Shown here in pieces: positions 23,294-35,154 of a stretch of 64,000 nt of DNA; position 1 is the stretch's first letter; each line of letters starts with the position of its first letter. This stretch comes from Rhynchospora pubera (lineage: Eukaryota > Streptophyta > Magnoliopsida > Poales > Cyperaceae), in the NCBI GenBank assembly GCA_028095005.1, contig CM051461.1:171995144-172059143 (forward strand). The letters are read 5' to 3'. Both the position numbers and the translations under genes were made by a program. The notes under the pieces are model-generated. The model did no database searches and had not been told where the DNA came from. It was given only the letters and a program-made list of their open reading frames with translations.

Positions 23294-23681
23294 GAGGATT
23301 ACTAAAATTCTATGCATAGCACGGATGTCCTTCGTGCTACGGATTCATTCTTGAATTTCATGCTTCAAACAACCGATTCAAACCGTTAATTATCTTCTTC
23401 ATATTGAAATCTCATTAGAAACCAAATTTTACATTTTTTTAAAATTTTTTACTATTTTTTTCAGATTTTTTAAAATACTTGATCTAATAAATTGTGTGAT
23501 TTTAAAAAATCTGAGAAAAATAGTAAAAAAATTTTAAAAAATGTAAAATTTGATTTCTAATAAGATTTCAATACTTAGAAGATAATGAATAGTTTGGATT
23601 GGTTGTTCGAAACATGAAATGCAAGAACGAATCCGTAGCACGAAGGCCATCCGTGCTATGCATAGCATTTTAGCAACCCTC
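23294..23681. mobile_element. Foldback MITE, GAGNNNTGCTA family, copy 2
   Basis: 388 bp. The right end reads GAGGGTTGCTAAAATGC on the minus strand and the left end GAGGATTACTAAAATTC on the plus strand. The arms share CTATGCATAGCACGGATG and the subterminal GATTCAAACCGTTAAT block. Flanks ACTATATTA and AATATATTT match at 7 of 9 positions, consistent with a decayed 9-bp TSD. No ORF. Confidence 0.8.
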
Positions 23682-23685
23682 AATA

Positions 23686-24432
23686 TATTTATTATATACT
23701 GTTATAGCGAAAACAGTTCAAGAAAACAGGCAATTCATTTCAGGGTGGATACATTGCATTTTATCTTGTCTTCGTGCTAAGCTAAGCTTTCTGACACATG
23801 GAAAGATGGCAACCCCACTCTAGGCTTACCATCAAATAAAGGGAGCATCTTACCATATACTCTAAGTAGCCTAGACTCCATAGACATCAAATCAGGCCAG
23901 CTATACAGCAGGAAACGGAGAAGAACCAAGTGTCCCTGCCTCATGAAGACCAAGGCAACAAAACGACCTTTGTCACTTGAAACTTTCACTAGTATCCCTG
24001 ATTCATTCTATCAATTGTGTTGTCCTTTTAAAGCTACCTTGTTACTTTTCTTCATGCACCAAAAAGATCACTCTTATCTTGCAATAGGCATATTCAGCAA
24101 ACACTAGCAGTATTGGTACAAAATTGGAATTCCTAAGATATTTCATGACAAAATAGCATATAGTGATAATACACAAACTAATAAATTATAAAACAGAATG
24201 TTTGGTACAGAATTTCATAGAAATTGAATGCAGAATATCAAGTTTTCAAGGTTAGCCAAGTAACTTCTCATATCTTGTTTAACTAATGAATATTAAGGAG
24301 AAAACACAATAAGAAAACAACTAACTCTACTCTCACGAAGAAGAAAATAATAAAATAAATCAATGTATAATTTCCTATGAAGTACTTATCTAATCTCCTG
24401 CTATGTCAGAAGGATCTTCTTTTATGAATTAG
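23686..24432. other. 3' flank/UTR of PRMT6 (minus strand)
   Basis: Lies just beyond the PRMT6 stop and is presumably 3' UTR and intergenic DNA. A 70-codon minus-strand frame at 23777-23989 has no family resemblance and does not join PRMT6 in frame. Confidence 0.5.
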
Positions 24433-27400
24433 TCACCGCATCACTGACTCTTTGACAAAAGATCTACCCCCGGTTCTAAAAGCGTTAAGAAAAAAGAAGT
24501 ATGTCAATTTCTAGTATATGAGCTATAAGGAAAATAAACAGAAAGGATCTCTCATTGAGATACTCATTCACAATGATAGTATTGATTACTAGTGCAAGAA
24601 GCAGATTGAATGGATGTAAACAGATGAGTGGAGAAGATGGGAAAAAAAAAATACTAAGTTGAACATTTTTCCACAGATATTATTTTCTCGGTAAACAGAT
24701 CTTTAGGTGCAGGAATAAGTTGGTACCAATAGAAACATGAAAAATTTTTACAAAATCCCAAAAATGAGAATGATTAGGTCTATGTTTAAGGGGCAACATG
24801 CAAATAAATAAACATGTATTGCTGTCACTGGAATGTAGTGCTGTTGGACTCCTGGTATCATTGCAAAGAAGAAATAGCTTTTTATGGGCCCCATAAGATA
24901 TTGAAAGGACAAATATACCATTAAAAAATGAGATAAATCTTTATGTTAACATGGAAAATCTCTCTCCTTCCTCTCCAAACTTTCTACCAAAATGCCCCAA
25001 TTTTCCATGTTTGTTCATCGTATGTATATTAATACACATTGAAGGGATGATTTGGCATGTTGGGAAGTTAAATATTCTGCTTTTGCAGGGTTTAATGTGA
25101 AGCTTTAACACACTTTGTTGGGTGCAGGTTAGATTAACACTAAAAACTGTACAGGATTAATAAAACAAATTAATGAGAGAAGCCGAACTCACGAGTACTC
25201 AAGGTGAACATTCATGAACCGGTGATTCTCCTTGCTCTGAGATAATGTTATGGAGCCTTCTATTATTTGATCTTGCCTGACCTCTATTGGTTCATAAAAA
25301 TATAAAATTGTCTAGAAAAAAAAAATGCATTAGTACTGAATAGTAGAACACTGATAATCATACGGATCGCATGTATAATCCTGGTTACTTGAGGGTTGTA
25401 TGAGCTCCTTTGGGAGGATCTCATCCTACTAAAGGATACAACCCCTTGATCAAGTTCTCAATATTTGGTTAACATTGTTTTTTTTTCCTATAGTGTATAT
25501 TGAATCTCAGGGATAATTTACAAAATCAAAAGAGAAATGCTAGTGTCCAATATATTGGACGGATGGGTCCGTACAATACGATCGTTTTCACGATTTAAAA
25601 TTTCAAATGACCGATCCAAACAGTTCAATATGTTCTCCATAATTAAAACTTGCAAGAAACCAATTTTAAATTTTTTCGAAAATTTTTACTATTTTTTTGG
25701 TATTTTGAAAATTCATGATATAAACATTATGGATGGCCAATAACAACAATTATCTAAAATACCAAGAAAAAAAGAACTTCGAAAAAAATGTAAAAATTGC
25801 AAGGTTTTAAAATGTGATTTGTGCGGTTTAGCGGTTGGGTGGTGATTTAGCATTTATCGGTGATAAAACGGAAAAAACGGTGATATAACGGATAAAACAG
25901 TTGTACAGTATGAACAAAAATCCTGATAAAACGGCGATAAAACGGAAAAAACGGAGTTTTTTTAAAAGCTTGAAAATTTGATTTCTTATAATTTTTCAAT
26001 ATGGAGAACATATTGAACAGTTCGGATTGGTTCTTTAAAATTTAAAAACGTGAAAACGGTCGTAATGGACGGACACCATCCGTCCAATATATTGGACTCT
26101 CAAACCAAAAGGCATAACTCAATCAGGGAGAGGCATCCATACTTGCTGCCAGTGAGTAGGAGTCTCCTCAGGTGCCGTAGATAGCACAACTGTATCCTTC
26201 TGCCGTCTCTTCCTATGGTTACTACCATTATTGGTACCATGTTGGAAAGGAAACCCCGTATCATTGTTTGAAGATATTGTTATGGGACCATTAAATTCCA
26301 CCTCGAACCAGAATGCAAAACCATGAAGCGGAGCTACAGAATGGGCAGAACCATAAAAGTAGGGGGATTAGGAGAAAGAAAAATGTATGACTAGTTATTT
26401 GTAGAACCAGAATGCAAATTCACAGAAATCTGGTTCTGCAGTTTACACAAGCAAAGGAATTGCTATACCAATATAGAGAAATTGTACCGCTCATAATTGC
26501 TGACAATTTGTATCTTGCTGTGATTGACTCCAGTTCTCGAGCTGTGGTTGTGTAACAATCAATATATTTGACCTGCCCATAATAGTGAAAGAAAGGCATT
26601 TGGTGTATGTATAAGATTCGAGCTTCCATGTAAAATTGAGAAATGTCAAACATTTTCCTGTTAACGAATTGAAGATTTTAAGTCTTGGTCAGACTTCAAC
26701 ATTGACTGCACAAAAATCATCTTACAACATAGTATTGCCCAAGCCTCACTTAGAGGCCATAATCAAGAGAGACAAAGTAACAAGCATTAGATCAGAGTAA
26801 TACCGTATCACATTCAAATATAATAAACAACACATATTGAATGATAACTAACCAGACAAGGTTTTTTTTTTTTTTTTGGTTGGGGGGTGCGGGTGGGGGG
26901 TTGATAAAGGGAATCAGGAAAATCTAAGGGATTACCATGAATGGCCAGGTAAGAACATTTTCCCCGCTGATGGTTTCTGTAACTGGTTCTTCAAAAGCGC
27001 ACTGTTTTGCTAAAGGTATGAGTGCTGACACTGTTTGAATAGAAAAAAAAAGTTAATCTTAAATACTTCTAAAATAGTTCTTGAGATACAGAAAATTCTT
27101 AATACTGCCATACCAAACAGTTCTTAATTAGTGGCTGGTAATTTGTCGTATGACCATGATGTACAGCACAAATTCAAAATTAATTTCCAAAAAATGGACC
27201 ATTAAATTTAGCTAATCCGTAGCAGTACTGATATCACTACCGACCAGAACAAAATTTGTGAAGGTGTAACAAGTTGGTGCAAGACATTTGAAACTGATCC
27301 TTCAAGACAATTACTAAAAATATATCCACTCACTATAATAAAGATGTAACAAGTTAATCAGAGAGTCTATCACTTGAGTAAATTACGACTTACTATCTAT

Positions 27401-29336
27401 TCCATAAACATTACGCCAAAAATCAATGGTTTCATGATACCTCTCTGAATTGGTAACAGGGGCCATGTAAAGCTGTAAAATAAGAGAGAAAAAAATAAAA
27501 AGCATGATTAATTTTATACTTGAAACACACATAAGTAGAAAAAAGTTTAAATTTAGATTATTCATGAGTAGGAACTATACCATAGCATGGGAAGGAAGGA
27601 TTAGACCCCCTGGTTTTAGCCATTTATCCCTCGCATACAAAACACTTGGTAGCATTGTCTAGCAAGCATAAGAAATAGAAAATAGAAATAAGTATAATCT
27701 GATCTTAATCAAAGGTGCATATTATTAGTTAAGTGTACCTCATAAAGAAGAGCATAACCCATCCATTCAGATATTATGACATCAACCTTCTCTTCAATTT
27801 CAACCTCCTGCGTTTGGCAATTCAAAAGGACTAAAGTGAAAATTTTCTCTAGATAAAAAAGAAAAACAAATTTAAAAAGCTGTCAGAATAGAGTTCCTAA
27901 TATCACAAACCTATCCGAAGGATAGGTGGAGTGGAAAACAGTTACTTTATAATTAAGAACTATAGAAAGTATGAGGCATCAGGAAGTTACCTCGACTCGA
28001 GAATGTATGACTGTAATCCTATCTGACAGATCATTTTCTTTCACAATTTCATTAGCCTGTTAAAAGCATTTTAAAGGACAATGTAAGAGAGAAGCAACAA
28101 AACACATACAAACCTGACAAGTAGATGAGTCAAAATAAATTTAAATGATAGAGAAAAATGAAAGATGTATATAAAGACAAGCTCATATTGTTTCAGCCAC
28201 ATGCAGATACCTGAATAGCAATGTCGCTTGCTTCAATAGCATATACCTAAAATGAATAAAAAAAATTATAAATTTATAATTCTGAAGAGCCCATATTTTC
28301 TTGCTTTTCACAATCTCTCCATAGCAGTCATATAAAAAAGATTAAGGTTTACCCGACTAGCACCAGCTTGAGCACAGAAAATGGAGAGGATGCCAGTTCC
28401 ACATCCTACATCCATCACAACCTGATAATTTCAAATTCTCCAATTAAATATCAACTATAATTCTGGTATCATTACTTATAAATTTTTAAGCTGAGAAAAA
28501 TAATTACTTTGCCTGAAATTAAATTCTGATGGTGCATGATTGCAGCTTTGTATGTGTCAGTTCTGACACGATCCTGTCAAACACAAAACTGTTTAGTTAG
28601 TTCAAAACCAGCAACTTGTAGTTGTAGCAGCTATCAGCTCAGATGTACTTTTCATTATCTTACTGATTTCAGTTTTCCACTTCTCTTTGTACATGGTGCT
28701 CCAGTATACCTAATACCAATCCATACCGATGGGTGTAGTTGACCTCAAGAATATTTTTCCTTGTTTCAAATTTATTTGAGTTCCTGGGACTTGTCATGAT
28801 TAATTGCTAAATTCATTTAAATTGAATCTTAAAACCTTGGGCTCTATTTGCACCACACCGGCCTAATAGTGTACCAGCAAATTAAAACCATGTGTTTTTA
28901 AAACAGGTACTAAATTTTTTTGGGTACCAATGAACTACTAAAATACATTAACTTCCAAATCCACGAACAACTTTTAATCAACAATATCTAATAATGTCAC
29001 AAACATCTCTTTCATGCAGAAAAAAAAAAGAAAAATAAATGCTCTGAGCTTAAATTGTACAGCTTAAACCTTAATCATTTCCTGATGAATGCCGACATTG
29101 GCGTAGGATTGGAAATAGGCCTCGTCGTACCCTTCCCACATGGAGGCGACAGCTGTCTCGGTATCGACGTGGTTACTATTCCCATAGGAAGTGGTAGTGG
29201 GAGTAGATGGAGCAGTCGAAGGAGAAGAGAGCGAAGAGGAGCAAACCCTATACACCCCTCCGGGCGCCGCCCGGTGCGAGCGCCGCCGCGAGTGAGTGTG
29301 GCCTCCGCCGTACCCGTTGCTGTAGCCTGTTTGCAT
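24433..29336 (-). CDS. PRMT6: Protein arginine N-methyltransferase, PRMT6 type
   Basis: Thirteen exons on the minus strand, in order: 29336-29070, 28573-28508, 28421-28353, 28246-28211, 28056-27991, 27807-27739, 27658-27581, 27472-27394, 27030-26936, 26572-26488, 26333-26143, 25311-25193, 24475-24433. All junctions are GT-AG and in frame, giving 420 aa. The ATG at 29336 is the first in frame; the frame extends upstream only through TTG. Visible motifs are YANVGIHQEMIKDRVR, SAM-binding motif I VVMDVGCGTGILSIF, post-I YAIEAS, the double-E loop SEWMGYALLYE with both catalytic glutamates, the THWQQ loop, and the C-terminus GGRSFVKESVMR. It transfers methyl groups from SAM to arginines of histones and other proteins (type I). 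Intron 25312-26142 hosts a nested MITE pair, and a 1.5-kb transposon lies 150 bp upstream of the start. Confidence 0.95.
25532..26101. mobile_element. Foldback MITE, GAGNNNTGCTA family, copy 3, inside a PRMT6 intron
   Basis: The left end is GAGAAATGCTAGTGTCCAAT. The right end on the minus strand is GAGAGTCCAATATATTGG, lacking about 9 nt. Flanks AAATCAAAA and AAACCAAAA match 8 of 9 and fit a 9-bp TSD. It carries the subterminal block GATCCAAACAGTTCAATA in both orientations. It is longer than its relatives because it holds a nested insertion at 25800-25972. It ends 41 bp before PRMT6 exon 11. Confidence 0.82.
25800..25972. mobile_element. Small hAT-like MITE nested inside the foldback MITE
   Basis: 173 bp with ends CAAGGTTTTAAAA and the complement of CAAGCTTTTAAAA. 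Flanks AAAAATTG and AAAATTTG match 7 of 8. The interior has repeated GATAAAACGGAAAAAACGG-type units. Removing it restores a foldback of a size close to copies 1 and 2. Confidence 0.7.
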
Positions 29337-29486
29337 CGTCGGAGAGAAGGGAGAAGGGTTTTTGGTGACTGTGTGGATGTCCGATCGGAGCAATTTATTT
29401 GTTTGTTGATTTGTTGAGTTCGAGGAGAAGGAGAGACTCTGACAAAATTGATTTTCGTAGCGACTTCAGTTGAGTTGAGCAGTAAC

Positions 29487-30975
29487 CCGAAAAATTTAAA
29501 AATAATATTAAATTAATATAATATATTAAAAATAATATCAATATAATAATATTTTTTTAAATAGTATCACAAGATCGGAATCCCAGATTCCGACGGCAAG
29601 ATCGGAATCCCGAATTCCGACCTTAGCTAAGATCGAAATCCAATATTCCGATCTTAGCTTTTTTATTTTTTTATATATTTTTTATTTATTTATTTAGTTT
29701 ATTAATTAGTTAATTAATTAGAAAAATAGATAATATATCGTAAAAATATTGAAAAAATATGAAAAAAATCAGGAATAATTAAATTAAATTTTATATGTAA
29801 TTTAGTATTTTTTTGGAAATTTGTTTTCTTTTATTAGTTTATTAATTAGTTAATTAATTAGAAAAATAGATAATATATTCTAAAAATATTGAAAAAATAT
29901 AAAAAATCAGGAATAATTAAACAAAATTTTATATGTAATTTAGTTTTTTTTAGGAAATTAAATTTATTTTTAATTAATTTATTTAATTAAATATAAATTT
30001 AAGTAAAAAAATGAATAATTAAGTATAAATTTTTAATTAATTTACATTAAAATTTTAAATTTTTAAGCAACCATTTGATATGCGTCCCGGATGTCGTCCT
30101 CTGTATATATTATTTTCATATTATATATTAAACAATCATATCAAGTCTTATGATCAAGGAGGCACTTTCTGGATTGCGTTAGAAAGGAATCACACGATGT
30201 TGATGTTTTACCGAGACGGAGAAGAAAGACTAAATTCACTTGATTTCTGCATTTCTCTTTTTAATGATTAATTTATGATTTTAAAAACTTTTTTAGTAGT
30301 TTAGAGTGGTTTTTAGGTTTGCAAACTTTTAAAGTGGATTTTGCAGGTCTAGAGAGCGTTTTTTGGGTCCGAAAATAGTCGTTACGAAGTTTCACCTTTG
30401 TCAAACGTGTAGATCTTGTCGCTAGCTTTCCGGAATGTGCTTGTTTGTCCCAAACGGACCTTCCTATCAAAAGTTATGTCTGTTTAAGGTTTTAATGTTC
30501 AAGTTATGCCTTTGTATCCCTGCAAATGCAGAAAAGATTAATAAAATTTTGAACATTCTGAAAGGATTATGCCTTTATATCCCTGCAAATTCTGAAAATT
30601 TATAATCCTTTCTAAATGGTACAATTCATTTAATTAAATAAGTTATAAAAATTTATATTTTAATTAAATAAATTTAATTTCCCAAAAAAAATACTAAATT
30701 ACATATTTAATTTAATTTAATTATTTTTTCCATATTTTTTCAATATTTTTACAATATATTATCTATTTTTCTAATTATTTAACTAATTAATAAATTAAAT
30801 AAATAAATAAATAATATATAAAAAAATTAAAAAACTAAGATCAGAATTCGAGATTCCGATCTTGTCGTCGGAATCTGGGATTCCGATCTTGTGATATTAT
30901 TTAAAAAAAATATTGTTATATTGATATTATTTTTAATATATTATATTAATTTAATATTATTTTTATATTTTTCGG
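29487..30975. mobile_element. Mutator-like non-autonomous element with long TIRs and perfect 9-bp TSD
   Basis: 1,489 bp. Ends CCGAAAAATTTAAAAATAAT and the complement of CCGAAAAATATAAAAATAAT. It is flanked by perfect 9-bp duplications AGCAGTAAC (29478-29486 and 30976-30984). The TIRs extend about 150 bp and include repeated GATCGGAATCCCAGATTCCG-type motifs. Inside the left arm is a tandem pair of about 130 bp (AGAAAAATAGATAATATAT at 29719 and 29860) with an inverted counterpart near 30750. The middle (30060-30540) is less AT-rich and could be captured DNA. No transposase ORF is visible. Confidence 0.88.
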
Positions 30976-30984
30976 AGCAGTAAC

Positions 30985-32347
30985 TGCAGTCAGCGATTTT
31001 ACATTTCCTAGCTGAATTCGATTGAATTGAATGAATGTCGTGCGAATACGATGGATCTGGGTTCGGTTCAAGCCCATCAAACTGGTGTAGTGTCTGAACT
31101 CTGAACCCAAACTGGCGACATGGTCAAGATTTATTAACGATATTTGGGTTAGGCCCATTTGAGATTCACTTTTGGGCTTTTTGGGCCTCTTTATTTCGTT
31201 TCTTCTAGTGAAAGATGGTTTGAAAATTGGAACTTTGGATTGAAACAATATTCTGACTTTCTGGGGGGATTATTATTATTAATTGTTGATGACGCTATAT
31301 CTGTACTTAAATTATTATTCTGATAAAATTAATTTAGTTAATGTTGTAGTATGACACCGTGGAAAAGATGCACTACCACATAACCACAATTATCCTCTCT
31401 ATGTTTTTTTCTTGTTTTCAATTGACATTTTTTTTCCCCTTAATCTGCTAGTTTGTATTCTGGTCGAGTCGAAAGCCATGAGATGAATCATATGATCAAC
31501 ATGCCAATAGTTTTTTTTATTTTATTAATTAATAAGATTAAAATTAAATATGAATTGTCTAAAAAATATTCGATGTACGTCAGTACGTACCAAGGTACAA
31601 AAACAGCCGTGATTTCACAAAGGAAGTCAAAAGGTTAGATATCAACTCGAGATGCATGCACGAAATTATTCAAGACAAAACAGATGCATGCACTTCGATT
31701 GTCCCCGCTCCATTCAAACCAAAACGGACCAATACAGTTTCTGTCAAAAACAATGGACAATCAGATACGCATCTTAAATTAAGAAAAAAATTGAGATTTT
31801 TTAAATTTACAGAAAAGTTCACAAGTTCCCAGACGATGCGATTTTCCTATTTTTCGTTAGAATGGAGAGGCCATTTTCTCCAGTACACCTCAGTGGTTCT
31901 TGTGTTGAAGAAAAAGGTTTCGGCCTTTTATTGAAAACTAAAAAGTTTCAACCTTTTTCTCGTCATTCTGCAACTTGAATACTTGATCTTATCCTTTGGG
32001 CTGTCAAGTTGCTCTGTATTATGAAAGAAAAATTTATGTATTTCATAGTTACGGGCTATTATTGGTAAACAAAATAATACCACGAAGTTTCACACTCAAT
32101 TACGCAGAAAGAAAAGCAGGTTCCACTTCTACGGTATTAACCCTGAAAAAAAGGGGAAAAAAAGACTTGTGTTTGACATAATGTTATTAATTTTTTCTTA
32201 TGTGAGTTGTTATTTATTATATAATTTATGATTACTATACGTGCAATTATATGTAGATACATGCTTTAACTAATACATCAAAACTTACAAGTAAATAAAA
32301 CTTTTGCGAAAATTTTCTCTGGAAAAATTACAATAAAGTACTAGTAT
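30985..32347. other. Intergenic, no gene seen
   Basis: AT-rich. Small ORFs (for example 31656-31934) show no recognisable motif. No RNA gene seen. Confidence 0.5.
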
Positions 32348-32668
32348 ACTCGTTTGAATGGTATAGGAATAAGAAAGGAATAAGGATTTTTTAGAAAAAA
32401 AAACATTGGGAAGAGTAAGAAGAGTGCTTTGGATGGTGAGTTAGGAATAAGCAAATTAATATTAATTTAAATAAATTATTAAAAATTACTATTTTAATAT
32501 TAAATAAAGTACTAATTAAATAGCAAACAAATTTTCATTTAGCTATTAGTATTTAGCAAACAAATTTTCATTTCCTAAAAAAAGAAGTTATTCTTCTCCT
32601 TATTCTTAACTTGTTTGGATGCCTAGGAATAAACTATTCTTCCTTATTCCTAAGCAATCCAAACGACC
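32348..32668. mobile_element. MITE of the GTTTGGAT-end family, possibly two nested copies
   Basis: Outer ends CGTTTGAATGGTATAGGAATAAG-like on the left and the complement of GGTCGTTTGGATTGCTTAGG on the right. An inner pair (CTTTGGATGGTGAGTTAGG near 32428 and the complement of CATCCAAACAAG near 32615, read on the minus strand) suggests a second copy inside. Non-coding. Confidence 0.6.
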
Positions 32669-33167
32669 TATAGTGTTTATAAAATTCTTCAATTTTATAT
32701 CTCATGCATATCACGGTAACTAATTTATCTATATCTATACTTCTATCTATACTACTTATAAACGCACACAAAAATAAGGTCAAGTGACTCTTTTACATAA
32801 AGAGGTTCAAACATTTGTTAACATCAATATAAACTACTTATCCGTGCAACTTGATCTGATGTACAATTTAGATCTGTAGTTCAAACAAATAGTTGAACTC
32901 CTAGAAAGGAATTAAGGTGTTGGATGGTTGTTTCCTTTCTTATTATTTTCTTAATTTGTAAGCACAAAAAAGGAAAGAGAAAAATAAATCAATTCTCTCC
33001 TATCATACCAATATCACCGCCTAACAAAATCGTCTCAGATTTCTTTTTCCATTCCCGCGTGCTCTTTTTGCTAGTAGTTTTAAATGTTTCGATATTTTTT
33101 CTTTTGAGTTTGGAGGAGAAAAGAATTGGACAAATTGTTGACGCAATGTCCAAATATTTAGTGAACT

Positions 33168-34366
33168 GGGTGTGTTTGGAAGTGGAGTGAATAAGAATGA
33201 ATAAGGAAATTTTTTAATAAGAATCTTGAATTAGAATTAGGAGAATTGTCTATTCATGAATAAGGAGATGTTGTTTGGATAGTATGTAGTGAATAAGAAT
33301 AAGGAAAGAAAAAAATATATAATAATGATTTGATTTTGTTTTGAACAATTTGTCAATATAAGAATGGATGAAAATAATATAATAATAATTTATATTCATA
33401 ATAAAAATAATATTAAAGTATTAATTAAAAAATCATTAAAGTAATAATTTACATAATATTAATAAATACAATAATTATTATATTTATTATTTTAAAATCA
33501 ATAAATAAAATTTTAAATAATAATAATTGATTCAAAAAATGAATAAAATAATACAAATAATATTAATGATAACGTTTAATTATAATATTTATTATGATTA
33601 CTATTAAATAATAATTATTATAAATTTTAATAAATAATTATTATAATGATAATAATAATTATTATTAATTAATAATTCATTAATAAATAAAATAATAATT
33701 AATAAATTATTATTATAAATCATTATTACTATGTTTAATAAATCATTAAAAATTATATAATTATTATAACACTTAATAAATCATTAATGAATAGTAATTA
33801 ATGTTTAATAAATCATTATTACAAGAATAATAATAATTAATAATTCATTAATAAATAATATAGTCTTGAATTAATCATTATTATAACGTTTAATAAATTT
33901 TTAATTAGTAATAAGTCATTATTATAACGCTTTGTAAATCATTAATAAATAATAAATAATAATTCAGTGAAATAATAATTAATAATACTTATCATAAATA
34001 ATTATAATATTTATCATAATAATAATAATAATATAATACTTATTATTACAATATATTAATTATTATTATTATTAATATAATAATATGTATAATATAATAA
34101 TAATTATCAACTGAATTTTGTTTTTCAAACAAGCGGTCAAAAGTGCCCACTTTAGTTGAATAAAGTATTATTTCTTTCTCTCTCCACATGAATATTTAAT
34201 TTGTTTTCCTAGCATCACCAAGCCGTTCCATTCTAATTCCTAGTTTTTGCTCGAATAAGAATAAGGCAGCGCATAGGCCCTTATTCTTATTCGATTGTGT
34301 GTTGGGGTCACCTCACAATTGCCTAATTCATGAATAAGTCTTATTCGGCTCCTTCCAAACATATCC
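33168..34366. mobile_element. 1.2-kb AT-rich element with GGGTGTGTTTGGAAG ends
   Basis: The left end GGGTGTGTTTGGAAGTGGAG is matched at the right by the complement of GGATATGTTTGGAAGGAGCC; both are followed inward by GAATAAGA. The interior (about 33340-34110) is a long degenerate TAA/TTA repeat. No ORF. It resembles an expanded member of the GTTTGGAT-end MITE group; a TSD is not clear. Confidence 0.6.
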
Positions 34367-35154
34367 AATATGTTTGGCTCTTTTCAAAATAAATAATTTT
34401 AGAATAGGCCTTATTCTGAGCACGCCAACATGCCCTTCTCATAATATTAAGGAAAACAATCAAATAATGACCTGAGGAGATCCAAATAAACACCTAACGA
34501 ATTCATAGACAAAATCTGACCCGTTGCACCTCTTAACCTCGTGATTGTCACAAAGTGAACAGGAAAAAAATTGGATGCATGATTATAAATTGCATCATTT
34601 GTTGTACCTGACGTCCCGACCCCCTGAAAAAGTTGAACAGTTGATTGAACCATTTAACAAGAGAAAACAAATACCAAGCCTACGAATCCAGCGTCCAGAA
34701 AAATCTAAGCCGTTCGATCTGCAATGGCCGTTCCAGATCTATCTCAGCATACAACCATGGTAGTACAAATTGGAGTACAGCGGAAGGAGCCGGAATCTGG
34801 CCCGTGTACTAGTGTTAGTGTACTGTAGGTGCGCTTAGAGAGGAGTTGATTGGATTGCAATCAGCGTGAAAAATGGGCCCAATCATTTCGGTTGGCGCAT
34901 AAAGAAACAAATAACAAATGGCCTCAAATCATTAGCTTTCCTTCCTTAATTTTTACCACAGCTCTTGATATTTTCGGGATTCTTTTGACTTTTTCCTTCA
35001 ATGGGGATCTTCTTCTGTTTAAGAAAATGGAGAACATTAGATCATTATTATTTCGTACTCGGGCTGCAGACGATTGTTATTATCATGATAAAGAGACGAT
35101 TCATATATTCATTGTTAAAATTATATTTTATCAACTGATGTAATATATTGAAAG
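34367..35154. other. Intergenic, no gene seen
   Basis: Mixed-composition sequence. Short frames at 34447-34763 and 34850-35143 have no recognisable domain. Confidence 0.5.

Noticed and set aside
23777..23989. 70-codon minus-strand frame considered as the last PRMT6 exon
   Set aside because: It does not continue the PRMT6 frame from the 25193 donor. The exon at 24433-24475 does, and it ends with the family C-terminus GGRSFVKESVMR.
26866..26910. Poly(T) followed by a G-rich patch as a G-quadruplex
   Set aside because: Only three clear G-runs (6, 3, 6); the fourth needed for a standard quadruplex is lacking, and it lies in an intron.
29337..29393. Upstream extension of the PRMT6 first exon
   Set aside because: The extension begins at TTG; the first in-frame ATG is at 29336.
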